Source: Stenopsyche tienmushanensis
Taxonomy: Eukaryota > Arthropoda > Insecta > Trichoptera > Stenopsychidae
Assembly (NCBI GenBank): GCA_008973525.1
Contig: WACJ01000188.1
Coordinates: forward strand, 248,001 to 312,000
DNA: 64,000 nt
Direction of reading: 5' to 3'
This document shows positions 58,424-64,000 of the stretch, one piece after another; positions within the stretch are counted from its first letter, which is position 1; every line of letters begins with the position of its first letter. The notes under the pieces were generated by a model. That model saw nothing but the letters and a program-made list of their open reading frames with translations, did no database searches and was not told where the DNA came from. Position numbers and translations under genes: made by a program.

Positions 58424-61400
58424 GTGAGTAAACGTCTGCATTATTAAATTGTTTTTTTTTTTTCTGAATACTAAGTTCCAAGCAGCTGAGAAAATAATCC
58501 AAGACAATTTCATGATTTATATAATACCACCAGCTTAAATAATGTTGTATACATTGACAAAATGATTTTAATTAATTAATCGATATTCGATAAATTTAAA
58601 TAAATCGTAATTTTCCTCGATATGCTAATTTTTAAATCGGTTATTGATCAAATATTGCCTCGGATCAAATATGGACGTCAAATCGAAATGTCAAATTTAT
58701 CACGTTATGATAAAAATAATAATTTAACGGAGTTGCCAGTCGTAAAAATTTGATTTAAAAAATTCAAATATTTAAGAACGCAGCGAAAATTTTTAATCGT
58801 TTTTTTTTGTTTTGTAAAATGACTCATTTTTATTCTTGGATTATTTAATTAAATACGAAAATTGATAAAATAATTTTAAGCGTCTAAATATAATTTTAGA
58901 TGTATATATTGATATCTATCTCTGCACGTTTTTATAATATAGGACAGTTGAGATGTTTAATTATCATGATTATTTTAGATTTTCTCACAAACAAACGATC
59001 GACCTAGAAATGACATTGTGAAAAGTGTGAGATAAACGCGAAGGAAGCGTATTTACCGTAACGATATTACATCACGACATATCGGCATGGCCTTTTAATC
59101 AGTAGGACGTATTCATTTACGCTGGTAGTCCATTTCCAATACGGAAATTAAACGGCGACCTAAAAATATATAGGCTTTAGCAACTGTACAAATAATTATG
59201 TTCATTTGAAATTGTCCATTGACATTCCTCCGCAAATAATTTTAAAAAAAAACCAAGAACATGGACGTAAATATGAGTTTTATGATTAAAAAATCGTTAA
59301 CCCTTAATTGTTATCGCTATTTTTGTCCACATTATAAGCTTCGTGGATCTTATTTGATCCACCAAAAAATCTGTTGTTACAAACTTATTTTTGTATTATT
59401 TGCATAATAAGCATTTCTTACTAAACTATTGTAGTTTCATTTTAGGGTCTTCAAAAACTAACAAGTTTTACATAAATTAGTAACTAATCTAGATTTTTGA
59501 TATTTTTTGGTTAATGTGTAATAAAAAATAAACAATAATACTTCTCATATCCTCTAATCAGCAAAAAAAAAATCTCATTAGATCAACTTATAACTAAAAA
59601 AATGACAACAAAAAATCAAAGCTTCTTAGGGACTATAATGACACAAGTTTCAGTATATGTATATACTTTTTGAAAGTACAGAGAATTATATGCTTCTGGG
59701 TCAAATTTGACTCACGTAACCAGTTATGGGTTAAATGTCTTTCTGTTACGTGTTAAAATTTATTAAACGAATATTTCCTATATTGCAAGTGTTATTAATT
59801 TTTAAAATAGGGTAGTTTCCCCGCCTTTAAATAATATATAACCTAATTTTAAATATAAATCCAATGCTTTCTTACTGGCAGCTATTAAATCCATTATGCA
59901 ATTGAATGCAACCAATTGAACTCAGTGACCAAAAGTCGAAGTCGCGATATTCTGACCTCGGGTCACAATTTTTTGATTGAGCAAACTGGTCCTAGGTCAG
60001 TGCGGCATATCAAATTTATTACATCTACATTTTCAAGCAATTTAATTTGATACAAGTTGACTTTCCAATAAAATCAAGTTCAACTCGATAACGATTGACA
60101 GTCTAGAAAAAAAACTTACCGAAACCGAAAAAATATAAAATACAGTTTTTTTTTAAAGATGAGTACCCATTTTGAATTCGATATTATCAAATATTAAATA
60201 ATTTTAATTCAATATTGGAGATTTTAACTGTCGTTTTTATTTTTTTTTTAATATATAAATAACTTGTGTGTGAGATATCCACTCATTTTTTTTTAATTTC
60301 GAAAGAGTATTTTGTGGCTTTAAGTATGAAATATAATGTCGTTCAAATGTCCGTCGCGGATTTGTCTGACCCTGTACAAAGTTATTTGGTTGGAGGTAAT
60401 AATTTGGAGCGGCAAGTGATCATGGATAGAGAGGATCATCTCAGGTCGTAATTTGTACACAAAAACAATATTTCGAAGAATCTTCTGCTGAAATTTTTGC
60501 ATTTATCTAAAAAATGGCTTCATCAATATCAATGATTTAACATACACCCTAGATGTCTGAATCTGAACGGAATGATGTAAAATTACACCAGAACGGGCAA
60601 TTTGTTGTCGGAAGCCAAAAAAATGTTTGGGCTTTTACTCAAATACCAGGATAAATCGTCCCGACAATTTCACTCCCTAAAAATATTCCACGAAATGCGA
60701 TGATAAGAAGTTGAATATAAAACGGTACATTCAGCTGCGCTCGTGGTTATTTTGGCGTGTGTATTTTAAGAATTTACCTAACATCTGTGTGGGATTTCGG
60801 TCATTTTAATGACCTTCATAGAAGGTATACATTTCATCAATCGTAATGATGTGTGATTACGAGAAGCAATCAATTTCGATTGGATAACACCTAGATTTAT
60901 CTGCAGACTATATTTATCTTCAATAAGACATCATTCAATCTTTTAAACACATCTTTTGCGGAAAACTTGGATCATAGTTCTCGGCACGCCGCTTATCGTA
61001 TGTGGGACACTGTGATATTTGAATAGTGAAGGCTTGTAAAATTTCTGAAATGGAAATACTATGTACAAAGACAACCAAAATATCAAAATGCTTTCGAAAA
61101 CATAAATTAAATAAAAAAATATGACAAATTCCTGTGTAAAATATCCCATTCGAAAGTGATGATTGCGTGGAAAGGACGCAGAGATGCTAACTAAGAGTAT
61201 AAGTTTTGATTAAATTGATCCTGCATAAGATTTGTTATTATCTGTGAGATGCGTTACTCAAGTGAGTGGTCACAAAATACAGTTATTCCATTGAAGGCAA
61301 TCAGTCCGTCCACAAGTATAAGTGCTTTGAAGCCGTCGCAGATATTCAACAAGTTCATGACTTATTCAATTTAAAAAAAAAACTGTATTATGGAGTAAAA

Positions 61401-62590
61401 TATGCAGATCATATAAGAGATTAACTCATTTACCATGACAGTATGTCCTCATCCATAAGATAATGGGTGTGAATTTTGGCATTTTATCGTATATTTTGAT
61501 AAAAAGCACGTGCTTTCGAGATAAACCTTCCAGATGTATCAAACTGTATTAAAAAATAAACGGGCGAACAGAAAGCAACGATCTTCTTGATTTGGAAAAC
61601 ATTAAGTTGAAAGAGCCGATTGCACAGGTCATACACAGAGTTGAACGGATTGAATATGCGCGAAAGATCTTCAACAAGTTTAGGTTTTTATCATTAAGCT
61701 CGATTGCATTTTAATAAATGTCAGCACTTTTTGGAATTTTTATTCATTAAAAAGTATTCCAAGTGACGAAAAAGGTAAAAATCTCTATTGGAGAGAGATC
61801 TGGCAAATAAAATGGATGTATGATGAGTATTTAATTTGAAAATGATTATTGCAATATGGGTTCATGTCTATTTATTTGAATTGTCTACTTTATTCTTAGT
61901 TTTTGATGTTGTATTAGCTACGGGCTCCAATGAAGCAAAACTAGTGGATATTTTTGAAAATAATTTGGATTTAATGTATAAAATATTCGGGATCAAAAAC
62001 CTTTCTATCCTATGGAAAAAAAAATCCTAATGAAGGGAACTATGCAGAAAAATAAGATATTCCATTTGTATTTTTATATATCACCAATAAATTTGTATAG
62101 CAAAATTCCGGGTTATATTGAATCGCATATGTAAGTTCATTATATATAAATTCATTCAATCCTTCTAGTGAAAGAAAATATTCACATGTGATTCGCCCGT
62201 CGCTAAAGAGTTAACGTATTACTCAATAAGTTCATAGGGTTTTTTTAAAAAACTTTTCACTTGGTATTGTTGTTTTTTTTTGCAATTCCATAAAAAAAAA
62301 ATTTAAATGTGTTATAGAATAATTAGTATTTTAAATCGAAATAAAAGGGAGAAATTAAAAAATATATATCACATCATAGACAATATTAATATGACAGATG
62401 TTTATGGTTTTGAGTAATTTTATTTTATTCAAATGTTAATGTATAACAGCGTAATTTATGACCATATCGCTCATGTTTCAATTTCGTGTTTGCATGTGAT
62501 TAATCGTTTAAAATTAGTGCAATTCCGATTACTTTATAAATGATGCATTTAATTGGATATATTAATTTTTATTTAATAATGATTATGTTG
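58424..62590. other. AT-rich stretch without recognised gene
   Basis: It contains the piggyBac-like MITE at 59,301-59,730 and, from about 60,540 to 61,700, more mixed sequence that may be an old, unrecognisable transposon. Short open frames of 60-68 codons have no family resemblance. Confidence 0.5.
59301..59730. mobile_element. piggyBac-like MITE with TTAA target sites
   Basis: It is flanked by TTAA on both sides (59,297-59,300 and 59,731-59,734). The left end CCCTTAATTGTTA and the inverse of the right end, CCCATAACTGGTT, agree at most positions. Subterminal GTGGATC...GATCCAC and CAAATTTGA motifs are present. TTAA duplication is the piggyBac hallmark. At 430 bp it is non-coding. Confidence 0.55.
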
Positions 62591-62723
62591 CATTTCGGAA
62601 CGCCGGCGTTGACCTTCCTTTTGTCCTTTGCGATTCCGTTCTCCAGTCAGTCATTGAACACCCGGTGTCGAGTCAACTTCTCCGAAACGCCGTACATACG
62701 ATAATTCCGCTAAAATGTCTCTG
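62591..62723 (+). promoter_or_regulatory. Candidate promoter and first exon entering the right flank
   Basis: A GC/CpG-richer block (GGAACGCCGGCGTTGACC at 62,599) contains TCAGTCA initiator-like motifs at 62,646-62,655. It is followed by ATG TCT CTG (62,715-62,723) and a perfect donor GTAAGT. This looks like a housekeeping-type promoter with a three-codon first coding exon whose gene continues beyond 64,000. The product cannot be identified. Confidence 0.35.
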
Positions 62724-64000
62724 GTAAGTTTGTATTCGGCGTCTTACGAGTGTACGTATCAAATTATCAAAAGCGATGGCATGCTGCATTTTTAATATTT
62801 TTACAACAACTTTGGTCCTGCTGTTAAAAATTGGAAGTTTCGTGCCGGATGACGTTCTCTTCGTTCTTGACGCATGTAAACCGCAACCGACTTATCGGTT
62901 CGGTTTTTCCGCATAAAAATGACAAAAAACGGTCTCGCAAATGTACAATCGGCCATTGGATACCTTTCAATAAATAAGATCTTTCTAGAGCGGTGAACCG
63001 ACACACAACATCCGCCGATTCATCAAACTACCTATCCCACGGTGTTGCCATAACACATAATAGCCGCATTATAAAATAATAATGCGTTGATTGTCACCGT
63101 TTTATTTAAACGTGCATTCATATTAGCCACATTAAAATTCATTCAAAATACTACTATTCAATCTGAAAAAAAATGATTGTACATTTGGCGATGGATAATA
63201 TTAATTTCCAATAAGAAAATAAAAATCATGATTTTATACATGGACGGAAAAATATGTTTTACGTATTTATTTTGATGCATATTTAAATTTAAAAAAAATC
63301 AATGACCTTTCTCAATATGTTCAATTGAAGTATGTATGTAATTTATTTGCTAATATAAAGACGATAAGCCTGAGACCTTGAAAATATAACGCTAGATATC
63401 TTGATTAGAAACGTCAAATCGGTAGTATATAATTAAATAAAATTGCATTTAGGCATATTTAATTTTTGAAAAATATATTTGACATTTGAGATATATATAT
63501 ATATATATTGACAGATTTATAAATAATTATTTAAAAATATATTTATTTATTGTTTGTATGAGAGCCGTTGAATTGAAATGAATCAATAATTTTTCCATGA
63601 CTCAAATTACTAATACGTGCAATAATAATAATATTTCATAAAAATCAACTCGCAGTCGATAATACATTTATTGAAGCGATTAAACGCATCAATTATTCCA
63701 AGATATATCCGATACGAAGCAAAGTACAAACTTATTAACAGCGATTCCTAGATCTCCGGCTGACTTATCTTCGTTGTATTGATAAACGTGTGTAATTTTT
63801 CAGCGTCTGCAAATATTGTAACAATATTTGGAAAATTTCTTACAGAGCCAAGGTCAAAATGTCACACGGGGCGTGTTCATGTTCGTGCAGCCGGCTTTTA
63901 TTCAGTCCCGAATTCATTATAATCACGAGGAATACGTACATAATACGTGTATTCGATATTAATAAGTATAATGTATTATTTTATTACATAACTATAGTCA
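62724..64000. other. Right edge, AT-rich, probably intron of an off-window gene
   Basis: There is a TA microsatellite at 63,489-63,508. An acceptor-like TTTCTTACAG at 63,837-63,846 precedes an open stretch beginning SQGQNVTRGVFMF that ends in stops after about 40 codons. It has no recognisable homology. Confidence 0.3.

Noticed and set aside
60540..61700. Possible decayed transposase
   Set aside because: No conserved transposase motif could be aligned on either strand, so it is left as unassigned.
63847..63970. Open stretch after an acceptor-like TTTCTTACAG
   Set aside because: About 40 codons, no family resemblance and no partner exon that can be proven.

Overview
The window is nuclear DNA from an insect. 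The evidence is AT-rich non-coding sequence, spliced genes with short GT-AG introns (about 60-100 bases) beside a few very long ones, many decayed mariner/Tc1, hAT and pogo-type elements, and five conserved animal genes whose protein sequences read as insect orthologues. The order cannot be fixed by eye; Hymenoptera would fit but this is a guess. Nothing prokaryotic or viral was recognised.

Layout. Bases 1-28,170 belong mostly to TULP4 (plus strand; Drosophila name Tusp), a WD40/SOCS-box/Tubby protein. One coding exon lies alone at 11,793-11,957. An 11.1-kb intron full of transposon debris follows, then thirteen exons from 23,078 to 28,170. The first coding exon was not found and probably lies left of the window. 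From about 23,430 to 28,170 both exons and introns are strikingly GC-rich inside an AT-rich landscape. RWDD1 (minus strand, 32,289-35,562) and BABAM1/MERIT40 (plus strand, 36,058-37,000) are head to head, 495 bases apart. REV3L, the catalytic subunit of DNA polymerase zeta, fills 39,494-49,022 on the minus strand; I resolved 19 coding exons summing to about 2,019 codons. USP1 (plus strand, at least 52,249-54,104) lies head to head with REV3L. The right end (54,105-64,000) is AT-rich and gene-poor, with a few repeats and two possible first exons.

How the genes relate. REV3L performs translesion synthesis recruited through ubiquitinated PCNA. USP1 removes that ubiquitin (and the one on FANCD2). 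BABAM1 scaffolds the BRCA1-A and BRISC deubiquitinase complexes. Three DNA-damage/ubiquitin genes therefore sit within about 18 kb, two of them in a divergent pair. Whether this is more than coincidence is an open inference.

Sequence quality. Eight single-base frame breaks interrupt otherwise perfectly spliced reading frames (six in REV3L, two in TULP4). Every one behaves as one extra base, nearly always in a short homopolymer. The likeliest reading is uncorrected insertion errors of the assembly rather than dying genes. No convincing undescribed biological system was found. The most unusual features are the GC island, the stop-free introns of TULP4, a perfect 31-bp hairpin, the REV3L/USP1 pair and mobile elements lying tight against REV3L coding exons.
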